Shown here: one piece after another, positions 21,899-28,686 of the stretch
How the letters are laid out: the number at the start of each line of letters is the position of its first letter
Position numbering within the stretch: position 1 is the stretch's first letter
Origin: a bacterium
GTDB taxonomy: Bacteria > Ratteibacteria > UBA8468
Reading direction: 5' to 3'
DNA length: 30,320 nucleotides
Assembly (NCBI GenBank): GCA_030672255.1
Contig: DAOVGU010000036.1
Coordinates: forward strand, 1 to 30,320
The notes under the pieces: generated by a model
What the model was told of the DNA's origin: nothing
Database searches by the model: none
The model's input: the letters and a program-made list of their open reading frames with translations, nothing else
Made by a program: the position numbers and the translations under genes

Positions 21899-22963
21899 AT
21901 GTTAGAGCCAGTAGTTAAATTAAAAATGCGTTCCAAAATAAACCCTAAAATTAACTTTTATGAAATTGAGTACCATCTCAAAAATCATTCTTTAAATCCT
22001 TATTTAATTGAAAATTCAAAAATATACAATTTGGTAAAGAAACTTACAGACAAAGTTTGCTTTTCTTCAAAAGATAAATATGAGAAGCGCTGGGAGAATT
22101 TCTACTTACCGTTGAGAAGACACGGTAAGATAATTAGCATCCCTTTCAGCATTATAAAATACAATAGAGATTTTTTCTGCTACTTTTTCCATTTAGGTAG
22201 TCTACACATCAAAAGGAGAAATGAAACTGCAGAAAAAATATTCAAAATGATATTTCAAGAGACAATAAAATTTTTACGAATTATAAAAAAGACGAATGGG
22301 GATGTTGTAAAAAGAACTGTCCCCTTCGATTTTCGCACAGGGAAGATAAAAGGGAAGTATATTTTAAGAGAATTAATCTCAAAAAGAGAGAAAGAAAAAA
22401 TATTACAGGATTACAAGCAACATCTTGAGAAAGATCTAAAGATTCCCAAAATCTCTCTTAATGATTATCTAACCGTTGCCGGTCTCTGCTATAAGGCAGC
22501 TTACAAGAAGAAGGCAGAGAGCCTTTCTCCTCTCCAGATGTATAAAATATGGGCTGATGGTAGAGATGGAGGAATGCTTTCCATTAAAAATTGGAATAGT
22601 AAAAGAGAGTTTATGAGCTGGTGTAAAAATGGCAAATGGGCAGGTTCACATCCTTTTGAAATTGTTTTTAGCTGGCATAGACATGGAATCCATCTATACC
22701 CTCCCCCTTATAACTCTTGGAGATATTCATTGAGAGTGACTAACTATGCTTATGCTGAGAATTTTATCAGAATGGTGGAAGCACTGATTAAAAATAAAAT
22801 ACCCTTTATTGCCCAAAATTTAGAGGAGGTTTTAGATTATCTTGCAGGAGAAACTTACTTTACAGTGAACGATTACTCCGATAATTCTTTCTTTTATATT
22901 CCCTCTCAGGAATATAAAAGGAATTATTTTAAGTATATAGAATGGGATGAGTTGAGGATTTAA
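21899..22963 (+). CDS. Conserved hypothetical protein, ADGRDGG / HPFEI motif family, with a Wzt-like start
   Basis: 354 residues of unknown function. The C-terminal half has MYKIWADGRDGGMLSIK, MSWCKNGKWAGSHPFEIVF and HGIHLYPP, a pattern (ADGRDGG then a W/GxHPWEI-type block) I associate with an uncharacterised bacterial family. The N-terminal half is basic and mixed. The first codons encode MLEPVVKL, close to Wzt's MPEPVIRL, and the DNA is also similar over about 28 bases. The gene may therefore use a captured wzt start; the ATG at 21926 could be its own. It follows the AlbA_2 gene by nine bases. Its last 46 bases and the 41 after it are repeated at 23957. Confidence 0.6.
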   Translation: MLEPVVKLKMRSKINPKINFYEIEYHLKNHSLNPYLIENSKIYNLVKKLTDKVCFSSKDKYEKRWENFYLPLRRHGKIISIPFSIIKYNRDFFCYFFHLGSLHIKRRNETAEKIFKMIFQETIKFLRIIKKTNGDVVKRTVPFDFRTGKIKGKYILRELISKREKEKILQDYKQHLEKDLKIPKISLNDYLTVAGLCYKAAYKKKAESLSPLQMYKIWADGRDGGMLSIKNWNSKREFMSWCKNGKWAGSHPFEIVFSWHRHGIHLYPPPYNSWRYSLRVTNYAYAENFIRMVEALIKNKIPFIAQNLEEVLDYLAGETYFTVNDYSDNSFFYIPSQEYKRNYFKYIEWDELRI

Positions 22964-23004
22964 GTTGCCTGAAGGTGAAGGAAATGCTGGAGAATTCCCA
23001 ATAG
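22918..23004 (+). repeat. 87-bp direct repeat, copy 1 (3' end of the preceding gene)
   Basis: Runs from AAGGAATTATTTTAAG through the gene's stop to about ATAG. It matches 23957-24045 with only a few differences and two 1-base indels. It ends inside the junction to the next repeat, where ATAG is shared by both sequences, consistent with joining at short homology. Confidence 0.85.
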
Positions 23005-23090
23005 AGATGTCCTTTGCCGATGTGAGATAAAAATGGATTCCTGAACCTGTCAGGAACAGGTTTAAAAGAACTAATTTCGCAAGGTGAATC
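23001..23090 (+). repeat. 90-bp duplication of the wzm-3'/AlbA_2-5' junction (copy B)
   Basis: Matches 20422-20511 at all but two of 90 positions. It contains the last 38 bases of wzm plus the start of the AlbA_2 gene, including the double hairpin, then stops abruptly. The two differences remove the wzm stop and alter the frame. It marks a second insertion-junction whose downstream AlbA_2 body has been lost and replaced by a nucleotidyltransferase gene. Confidence 0.88.
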
Positions 23091-23140
23091 AGATAATGAA
23101 AATTGCCATTCGGGCTGACGGAAGAGAGAATATATAAAAG

Positions 23141-23659
23141 ATGAAAAAAGCAATAATAGTTATGAATGAGTTGAAGAGAGAAGGATTGATAAAGGATTAT
23201 GCTATCGGTGGGGCTATTGGCGCGCTGAAGTGGGTTGAACCCTTTTTTACTCGCGATTTAGATATATTTATTATCCTGATAAAAGAACCTGAAAAGGGGG
23301 AGGTAATGATGCTTTCTCCCCTATACGAATATCTTAAAAAGAGAGGATATAATAAGTGGGTTGAACAGTGGATTATAATAGATGATGTTCCAGTAGAGTT
23401 TATTCCTGCGGAGGGAGTTAGTAAAGAATCTGTGGAAAATGCGCTTGAGGTAGAATTTGAAGGCATCAGAACAAAAGTGATGAGACCGGAATATTTGATA
23501 GCCTTATTTTTAAAAGCCGGCAGAGATAAAGACATAAGAAAGATAGAGATGCTTCTGAGGCAGACAAAGATAGATATGGAAAAACTCAAAGATATTTTAA
23601 GGAGATATGATTTACTCAAGAAATTTAAGCGTTTTATGAAAGGGCAAAATGGAAGATGA
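23141..23659 (+). CDS. Nucleotidyltransferase-fold protein (AbiEii-like)
   Basis: 172 residues. The minimal nucleotidyltransferase motif is readable: AIGGAIGALKW at 21-31, then RDLDIFI with D39 and D41 as metal ligands, and a third acidic position in VPVEFIPAEG. This resembles stand-alone transferases and AbiEii-type toxins of abortive-infection pairs. The following small gene overlaps its last 11 bases. There is no Shine-Dalgarno site. The gene lies directly behind a duplicated wzm/AlbA_2 junction and just before a second wzm remnant, so it is probably cargo of the same mosaic. Toxin activity is an inference from fold and pairing. Confidence 0.65.
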   Translation: MKKAIIVMNELKREGLIKDYAIGGAIGALKWVEPFFTRDLDIFIILIKEPEKGEVMMLSPLYEYLKKRGYNKWVEQWIIIDDVPVEFIPAEGVSKESVENALEVEFEGIRTKVMRPEYLIALFLKAGRDKDIRKIEMLLRQTKIDMEKLKDILRRYDLLKKFKRFMKGQNGR

Positions 23660-23846
23660 AAAAATAAGGATACTCACTAAGGATAATAAAGTAATGACAT
23701 TAAAAAAGTTGTTTGAAGAAAAAGAAAGATTACGAAAAAAACAGGCTAATCTCTCTTTTGAGGAAAAGATAAGAGCCCTCATTGTTTTACAAAAAATTGC
23801 ATCTAGTTGGGGAGGGAAAAAAGATGTAATAGTATGGAAGCTGTGA
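23649..23846 (+). CDS. Small partner protein of the nucleotidyltransferase, unknown
   Basis: 65 residues, highly charged and predicted helical: MTLKKLFEEKERLRKKQAN, then LSFEEKIRALIVLQKIAS and WGGKKDVIVWKL. It overlaps the nucleotidyltransferase gene by 11 bp and has an AAGGG ribosome-binding site inside it, so the two are made together. Small size, charge and tight coupling suggest an antitoxin or regulatory partner. I do not recognise the family. Confidence 0.55.
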   Translation: MEDEKIRILTKDNKVMTLKKLFEEKERLRKKQANLSFEEKIRALIVLQKIASSWGGKKDVIVWKL

Positions 23847-23847
23847 G

Positions 23848-23955
23848 GTGAGCCACGAACTTTTAGTCCAGATTACCTTAAGGGAGGTTAAGGTTCACTA
23901 TAAGCAGACACTACTTTAAGAAGATAGAGATGTCCTTTGCCGATGTCATATAAAA
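23848..23955 (+). pseudogene. wzm remnant, copy C (diverged 5' piece joined to 3' end)
   Basis: Read in frame, 23848-23909 gives SHELLVQITLREVKVHYKQT, clearly a diverged version of wzm's HELLSQITLREIKVRYKQT. It then joins, at the same point as copy A, to the last 44 bases of wzm. The central 650 bp are missing. The 5' piece is longer and more diverged than copy A, so it derives from a different exporter allele than the intact wzm downstream. Confidence 0.88.
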
Positions 23956-23956
23956 T

Positions 23957-24045
23957 AAGGAATTATTTTAAGTATATAGAATGGGATGAGTTGAGGATTT
24001 TAAGTTGTCTGAAGGTGAAGGAAATGCTGGAGAGTTCCCCAGTAG
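23957..24045 (+). repeat. 87-89-bp direct repeat, copy 2
   Basis: A near-identical copy of 22918-23004, now placed between wzm remnant C and the wzm promoter. It holds the last 40-odd bases of the ADGRDGG-family gene without the rest of that gene. Its position implies that a copy of that gene once lay before the intact wzm and was deleted. Confidence 0.85.
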
Positions 24046-24067
24046 AATAATAATCGCATTCAATTGC

Positions 24068-24113
24068 TTGACATCTATTTTTTACTTTGTTATAATGTTC
24101 ATAAGTTGAACAT
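24068..24113 (+). promoter_or_regulatory. Consensus promoter with palindromic operator (copy 2), driving wzm
   Basis: TTGACA (24068-24073), 17 bp, TATAAT (24091-24096), then ATGTTCA (24095-24101), TAAGT, TGAACAT (24107-24113) abutting the ATG. The operator and its neighbours from TATAAT through the fourth codon are identical to copy 1 at 19530-19564, while the 17-bp spacers differ. The same protein should therefore control both the regulator gene and the export operon. Confidence 0.82.
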
Positions 24114-24959
24114 ATGGATAATTTTGAGACGGCGAACGATCTAATTAGAGTTATCACTCCGGAAAGAGGGAGAAGTCTCTTGCTTAACCTGAAAGAGGTT
24201 GTTAGATATCATGAGCTTTTATCCCAGATTACTTTGCGCGAAATTAAGGTTCGCTATAAGCAGACCGCATTGGGAATTATCTGGGCGATTCTTCAGCCCC
24301 TTTCCTTAATGGTTATCTTTACCTTTTTCTTTGGCAAATTTGCTAAGATTCCGAGTGAAGGGATACCCTATCCTATCTTCTATTATAGTGCACTCTTGCC
24401 CTGGCAATACTTTTCCACCTCCCTTTCCTTTGCCATCCCCAGTTTAGTTACTAACCGACAATTGGTTACCAAGATTTATTTTCCCAGGGAGATCTTTCCT
24501 CTATCCAGTATTTTGGCCGCTTTTGTGGATTTTACCATTGCTTCCTTTATATTTATTATTATGATGTTTTTCTACCATATCCATTTTACCCCTTACCTTC
24601 TCTTAGTTATTCCGGTTCTTCTTATCCAGATTATCTTTACTCTTGGTGTCTGTTTCTTTGCTTCCGCCATAAATGTCTATTATCGGGATGTGCGTCACGC
24701 TTTACCTTTGCTAATTCAACTCTGGATGTTTGCCTCTCCCATAATTTACCCTTTATCCATAATTCCGGAGCGATTCCGCACTTTTTATCTGCTTAATCCA
24801 ATGGCGGGAATCATTGACAGTTACAGAAGAATCATTATTAAGGGATTGCCTCCAGATTCCCTTGCTTTAAGTTTAGCCATTATCGTCAGTATCATCGTTT
24901 TCTTTCTTGGCTACCGCTACTTTAAGAAGATAGAGATGTCCTTTGCCGATGTCATATAA
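24114..24959 (+). CDS. wzm: O-antigen/teichoic-acid-type ABC exporter permease
   Basis: 281 residues, the normal Wzm length. The amphipathic N-terminal region (LLSQITLREIKVRYKQTALGIIWAILQPL) is the family's gate helix and first membrane segment. About six membrane segments follow, with FASAINVYYRDVRHALPLLIQLWMFASPIIYP as the conserved ABC-2 block and FYLLNPMAGIIDSYRR after it. It exports lipid-linked polysaccharide across the inner membrane with Wzt. It has its own consensus promoter and operator. Fragments of this gene recur at 20389, 23001 and 23848. wzt does not follow directly; a toxin-antitoxin-like pair intervenes. Confidence 0.93.
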   Translation: MDNFETANDLIRVITPERGRSLLLNLKEVVRYHELLSQITLREIKVRYKQTALGIIWAILQPLSLMVIFTFFFGKFAKIPSEGIPYPIFYYSALLPWQYFSTSLSFAIPSLVTNRQLVTKIYFPREIFPLSSILAAFVDFTIASFIFIIMMFFYHIHFTPYLLLVIPVLLIQIIFTLGVCFFASAINVYYRDVRHALPLLIQLWMFASPIIYPLSIIPERFRTFYLLNPMAGIIDSYRRIIIKGLPPDSLALSLAIIVSIIVFFLGYRYFKKIEMSFADVI

Positions 24960-24961
24960 AA

Positions 24962-25279
24962 ATGGATAGGAAAAAGTTAATCAGGCAAATCGTTGAAAAG
25001 ATAAAAACAGAATATCTGCCCCAGAAAATTATTATCTTTGGTTCATATGCCTGGGGAAATCCCACTAAGGATAGTGACCTTGATTTATTTATTATTAAAG
25101 ATGTTAATGAAAAACATAAAGAAAGAGCATTAAAGGTGAGAAGAATCCTCGGTGAAGAAAATGGGATTGTTGCTATGGACATATTGGTATATACTCCAGA
25201 AGAACTTTCAAAAAGAATAGAGATTGGGGATAGTTTTATCTCTAAAATCCTTAAAAAAGGAGAGATAGTATATGGTTAA
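24962..25279 (+). CDS. MNT-type minimal nucleotidyltransferase (MntA-like antitoxin)
   Basis: 105 residues with the exact GSx10DxD signature: G27-S28 in IIFGSYAWGN and D39-L-D41 in KDSDLDLFII, and a third acidic residue in MDILVY. In characterised HepT/MntA pairs this protein adenylylates the HEPN toxin and so silences it. It starts two bases after wzm's stop, inside the AAAATGGAT stretch also found behind wzm remnant A. The stop overlaps the HEPN gene by eight bases. Placement between wzm and wzt is unusual and implies insertion. Confidence 0.88.
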   Translation: MDRKKLIRQIVEKIKTEYLPQKIIIFGSYAWGNPTKDSDLDLFIIKDVNEKHKERALKVRRILGEENGIVAMDILVYTPEELSKRIEIGDSFISKILKKGEIVYG

Positions 25280-25654
25280 AAAAGAGGTAGAGGAATGGTT
25301 TGCAAAAGCAGAAAAGGATTTTGATGAAGCAAAGTTTTTGTTCGCTCAAAATAGACCTCTTGAAGATGTTGCCTTCTTTCTCCATCAGACAGTTGAAAAA
25401 TATCTTAAGGGGTTTCTTATCAATAAGGTTGGGAATTGGAAAAGATTCATGATTTGGTAAAACTTATTAAAGATACCTTTAAGCTTGACAGCTCTTTCGA
25501 AAAATTTATTCCCTTAACAGAAAAAATGACAGGCTATTACATCGAAACGAGATACCCGCTTGGTTATGAGACTGAGTTTACAAAGGAAGAAGTAGAGAAT
25601 TCAATGAAAGAGACGGAGAAACTCATCAATTTTATAAAAGAAAAATTTGTGTAA
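25272..25654 (+). pseudogene. HEPN-domain protein (HepT-like toxin), frameshifted
   Basis: The first frame gives EVEEWFAKAEKDFDEAKFLF and HQTVEKYLKGFLINK, the first half of a HEPN domain, and then ends at 25458-25460. Another frame continues the domain with KIHDLVKLIKDTF and ETRYPLGYETEFTKEEVENS. The join should read about LINK-GWELEKIHDL; one base missing near 25427-25431 explains the break. The combined protein would be about 127 residues, the usual size for the MNT-linked RNase toxin. Loss of the toxin with a retained antitoxin would be stable; a sequencing error is also possible. An AGGAGAG site precedes the start. Confidence 0.82.
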
Positions 25655-25660
25655 ACAACA

Positions 25661-26869
25661 ATGCCAGAGCCAGTAATTAGGTTAGAAAAGGTTGGAAAGC
25701 GGTATAGAATTGGAAAGGAGAGGTATCATTCCTTAAGGGAGGATTTAACCCATCTTTTCCGTAAGAAGAAAAAAGAGACTATCTGGGCATTAAAGGACAT
25801 CTCTTTTGAGGTAAAACGAGGGGAGGTTTTAGGGATAATCGGTCCCAATGGCGCCGGCAAAACCACTCTTCTAAAGCTTCTTGCCGGTATTACCTTACCT
25901 ACAGAAGGAAAAATCAGCATCAAGGGAAGGGTTGCCTCCCTTATTGAAATAGGTGCCGGTATCCATCCCGAACTCAGCGGAAGAGAAAATATCTCTCTTT
26001 ATGGCTCAATAATGGGACTTAAAAAAAGGGAGATTGATAAAAAATTTGATGAGATTGTAGATTTTGCTGGAATTGAGAAATTCTTGGATACCCCGGTAAA
26101 ATATTACTCCTCCGGGATGCAGATGCGTCTCGGCTTCTCCGTTGCCGCCCACATCCAACCCGATATCCTTCTTGTAGATGAAGTTTTAGCGGTTGGGGAT
26201 ATAGCCTTTCAGAAGAAGTGCCTCGGGAAGATGGATGGTGTCGCCAAATCTGGCCGCACCGTTCTCTTCGTCAGCCATAATATGGGAGCAATCAGTAGAC
26301 TTTGTGGGTCGGTTTATCTTTTAGATCAAGGCCATATTATGTTGAATGGGGATGCAGCGAGCATAGTTAATGCCTATTACAGAATGAATACTGCTTTTAA
26401 CGGCGTTTTTAGAGAAAGTCGGGTTGTGCCTGAGGGTAGAATTGGCTTCCTCAAATGGTCCTTAGATTCACCCTTAACTGGTGACCCATACAAATGCTAC
26501 ACAAGAGAACAGTGCACCTTCAGGTTTAAGCTATTAGCACGACGAATTGTCAAGGAAGCTAACTTTGGCATCATTATATGGTCAGATGATGGAAGCCTTA
26601 TCTGGTCAATGCGCAGCCTAGACAACGGAGGACAATACATAAGTATTAATGAAGGTCTATATGAAGTGCGATTTTCAATTCTGAGCTTGCCCCTAAAATC
26701 TGGATCATATCAGATTTACGTCACCGCAAATGACCGAGAGGAAGGCACCTTAGACGAATGGTATGCACAACCTAAATTAGTAGTTTCACCCAAAGATGAA
26801 TCTGGGCTTCCACGACAATTTCAAGGGATTCTCAATATCAGCGGTAAGTTTGAAATATCTTCACTTTGA
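25661..26869 (+). CDS. wzt: O-antigen-type ABC exporter ATPase with C-terminal carbohydrate-binding domain
   Basis: 402 residues. The ATPase part covers about 1-245: Walker A GPNGAGKT at 61-68, IEIGAGIHPELSGRENI, signature YYSSGMQMRLGFS, and Walker B ILLVDEVLAVGD. The C-terminal domain (about 260-398, with FRFKLLARR, FGIIIWSDDGSLIW, YEVRFSILSLPLKSGSYQIYV) matches the Wzt_C fold that binds the finished polysaccharide's non-reducing end. Export is therefore likely to depend on a terminal modification. It starts six bases after the HEPN frame ends and completes the exporter with wzm. A short copy of its start is recognisable at 21899. Confidence 0.93.
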   Translation: MPEPVIRLEKVGKRYRIGKERYHSLREDLTHLFRKKKKETIWALKDISFEVKRGEVLGIIGPNGAGKTTLLKLLAGITLPTEGKISIKGRVASLIEIGAGIHPELSGRENISLYGSIMGLKKREIDKKFDEIVDFAGIEKFLDTPVKYYSSGMQMRLGFSVAAHIQPDILLVDEVLAVGDIAFQKKCLGKMDGVAKSGRTVLFVSHNMGAISRLCGSVYLLDQGHIMLNGDAASIVNAYYRMNTAFNGVFRESRVVPEGRIGFLKWSLDSPLTGDPYKCYTREQCTFRFKLLARRIVKEANFGIIIWSDDGSLIWSMRSLDNGGQYISINEGLYEVRFSILSLPLKSGSYQIYVTANDREEGTLDEWYAQPKLVVSPKDESGLPRQFQGILNISGKFEISSL

Positions 26870-26897
26870 TTATTAAAATAGATAAGCTTTGGTTAAA

Positions 26898-27734
26898 ATG
26901 AAGATATTTATTAAATTACTGAAACGCTGTAGAAGGCTCTTACGATGTATCAATAAGGTAGTGTTCATTAGTGATAGAACACCTTCCAATTTTCCATATC
27001 CAATCTCAGTTCATAGGAAGGAAATAGAAACTCAAGCACCTTCGGGCGGAGGCGTCGAGACATTTGATCAGTTTGAAAGTATTGAAATCAATCGAGCGCG
27101 GATGGAACATCTCGCTTCCCTGAATCTGCCGATCGAAGGAAAAAGAGTATTAGATGTTGGCTGTGGAGTTGGTCATCTTGCACAGTTTTTCGTTAGCAAA
27201 GGTTGTGAAGTTCTATGTGTAGATGCCCGGAAAGAGAACATTTCTAGTCTACAAACGCGATATCCTGGCCTTAATGCCATTGTTGCTGATATTGAGGTTG
27301 GATCTTTATCGAAGTTTGGGAAGTTCGACACAGTATTTTGCTATGGACTGTTATATCACTTAGAGAATCCTCTTGTGGCGCTGCGTAATATGTCGTCCGT
27401 TTGTAAGGAATTGTTTTTCTTAGAAACTACGGTTACCGATCATATTCTACCTATTGTGAAAATAGAGGATGAATCTCTTGCATTTAGTCAAGCTTCGCGG
27501 GGGCTTGGATGTCGGCCCAGCCCGAGCTATATTGTGATGGCGCTTAATCGAATTGGTTTTAAATTTGTGTATGCTCCGAGAAAATCGCCACAACATCGGG
27601 ATTTTCAATTCAGGTGGAAAAATGACCTTTCCCACTGGAGAAATGGGCATCCTTTACGATGCATCTTTGTAGCTTCACGGGTTGAGCTACAAAATCCAAA
27701 TTTGGTCAACCTGCTTGGAAAAATTCAACGCTAA
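26898..27734 (+). CDS. Class I SAM-dependent methyltransferase
   Basis: 278 residues. Motif I is VLDVGCGVGHLAQFF, followed by an acidic strand end in VLCVDARKENI, then FDTVFCYGLLYHLENPLVALRNM as the motif IV-V region. The basic N-terminus (MKIFIKLLKRCRRLLRCINKVV) may contact membrane or a lipid-linked acceptor. The second gene after it, at 28687, shares the same block (VFCVGLLYHLENPSLVIRNL), so the two are paralogues. I chose the ATG at 26898; a TTG nine bases upstream is in frame. The likely acceptor is a sugar of the exported glycan, inferred from position beside wzt. Confidence 0.85.
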   Translation: MKIFIKLLKRCRRLLRCINKVVFISDRTPSNFPYPISVHRKEIETQAPSGGGVETFDQFESIEINRARMEHLASLNLPIEGKRVLDVGCGVGHLAQFFVSKGCEVLCVDARKENISSLQTRYPGLNAIVADIEVGSLSKFGKFDTVFCYGLLYHLENPLVALRNMSSVCKELFFLETTVTDHILPIVKIEDESLAFSQASRGLGCRPSPSYIVMALNRIGFKFVYAPRKSPQHRDFQFRWKNDLSHWRNGHPLRCIFVASRVELQNPNLVNLLGKIQR

Positions 27735-27735
27735 G

Positions 27736-28680
27736 ATGGTTTCCTGTGCAAGGTTTGCTTCAAAAATAGCAAAGCGTGCTTCTCTGAAACTCTATCCTAA
27801 CTGGCGATTGGGAGTGGCTGAGACAGAAAAAAGTTGGGTGTTGCGACTACGGAAGAAAATTTTTGAAACAATAAAGGAGCCATTTGTTATTCGATGGTTA
27901 AATGAGCTTCGAATCTATATATACCCTGAAGAAGAAATAAGCCGTTCTCTATTTTTGACAGGCTATTATGAACCTAATGAGTTTTTCCTTCTGAACAGGA
28001 TTCTTAAGCCTGGGATGGTTTTCATAGATGTAGGGGCTAATATAGGCTTGTATACATTATTTGCGTCGAAAAAAGTCGGTAGGAAAGGTGTTATTATGGC
28101 AATTGAACCAAGTAAGAGAGAATTCAAAAAGTTGAAGGCAAACATTGAGTTAAATAAACTTATAAATGTTCGGTTTCTCCAAGTTGCTATTTCTAATTAT
28201 CAGGGAGAGGTAGAATTACTTGTGGCGACGGAAGAAAAATCGGGCCACAATACCCTTGGTTCCTTTGCTTATGATTCTGTTGCTCTTCAAGGAAAAGAGC
28301 GAGTACGCGTTGAGCGGCTTGATGATATAGTACACCAAATAGGATTGCAACGAGTCGATATAGTCAAAGTGGATATTGAGGGTGCAGAGTACTCTGCCCT
28401 CCAAGGAGCTGTGAATACGTTGGCGCGCTTCTACCCCATTATTCTGTTGGAACTTTCAGATAGAACCCTTGTACAGCAGGATGGAAACAGTGGCCAGGTC
28501 TGGAATTTCTTGGTTCAAAATGGGTACTCCATCTATGTTTTCGATGAACAGACAGGCTTACCTTCTCTTGGAGTGAAGAAGCCATACTTTGATTCGGAAA
28601 ATATTATAGCAATACATAAGACATCAAAGGTGAGATTCAGTATAAGCAACCAAAAGCATTCTTCCAGCAAATGGAGGTGA
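27736..28680 (+). CDS. FkbM-family methyltransferase
   Basis: 314 residues. The FkbM core is clear: MVFIDVGANIGLYTLFASKKVG (SAM motif I), IEPSKREFKKLKANIELN, RVERLDDIV, and VDIVKVDIEGAEYSALQGA near the end. The family usually O-methylates sugars or polyketides. The ATG at 27736 lies one base after the upstream stop (TAAGATG), so translation is coupled; an in-frame TTG at 27682 would overlap by 53 bases and is less likely. The N-terminal 90 residues are variable and basic. The role is presumably glycan methylation. Confidence 0.9.
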   Translation: MVSCARFASKIAKRASLKLYPNWRLGVAETEKSWVLRLRKKIFETIKEPFVIRWLNELRIYIYPEEEISRSLFLTGYYEPNEFFLLNRILKPGMVFIDVGANIGLYTLFASKKVGRKGVIMAIEPSKREFKKLKANIELNKLINVRFLQVAISNYQGEVELLVATEEKSGHNTLGSFAYDSVALQGKERVRVERLDDIVHQIGLQRVDIVKVDIEGAEYSALQGAVNTLARFYPIILLELSDRTLVQQDGNSGQVWNFLVQNGYSIYVFDEQTGLPSLGVKKPYFDSENIIAIHKTSKVRFSISNQKHSSSKWR

Positions 28681-28686
28681 GCAATT

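Noticed and set aside
20389..24045. CRISPR array or tandem repeat array
   Set aside because: The repeated blocks are 65-90 bp, few, unevenly spaced, separated by whole genes and explained by copies of wzm and neighbouring gene ends.
27682..27735. Upstream TTG start for the FkbM methyltransferase
   Set aside because: It would overlap the preceding gene by 53 bases and adds residues not typical of the family; the ATG one base after the upstream stop is simpler.
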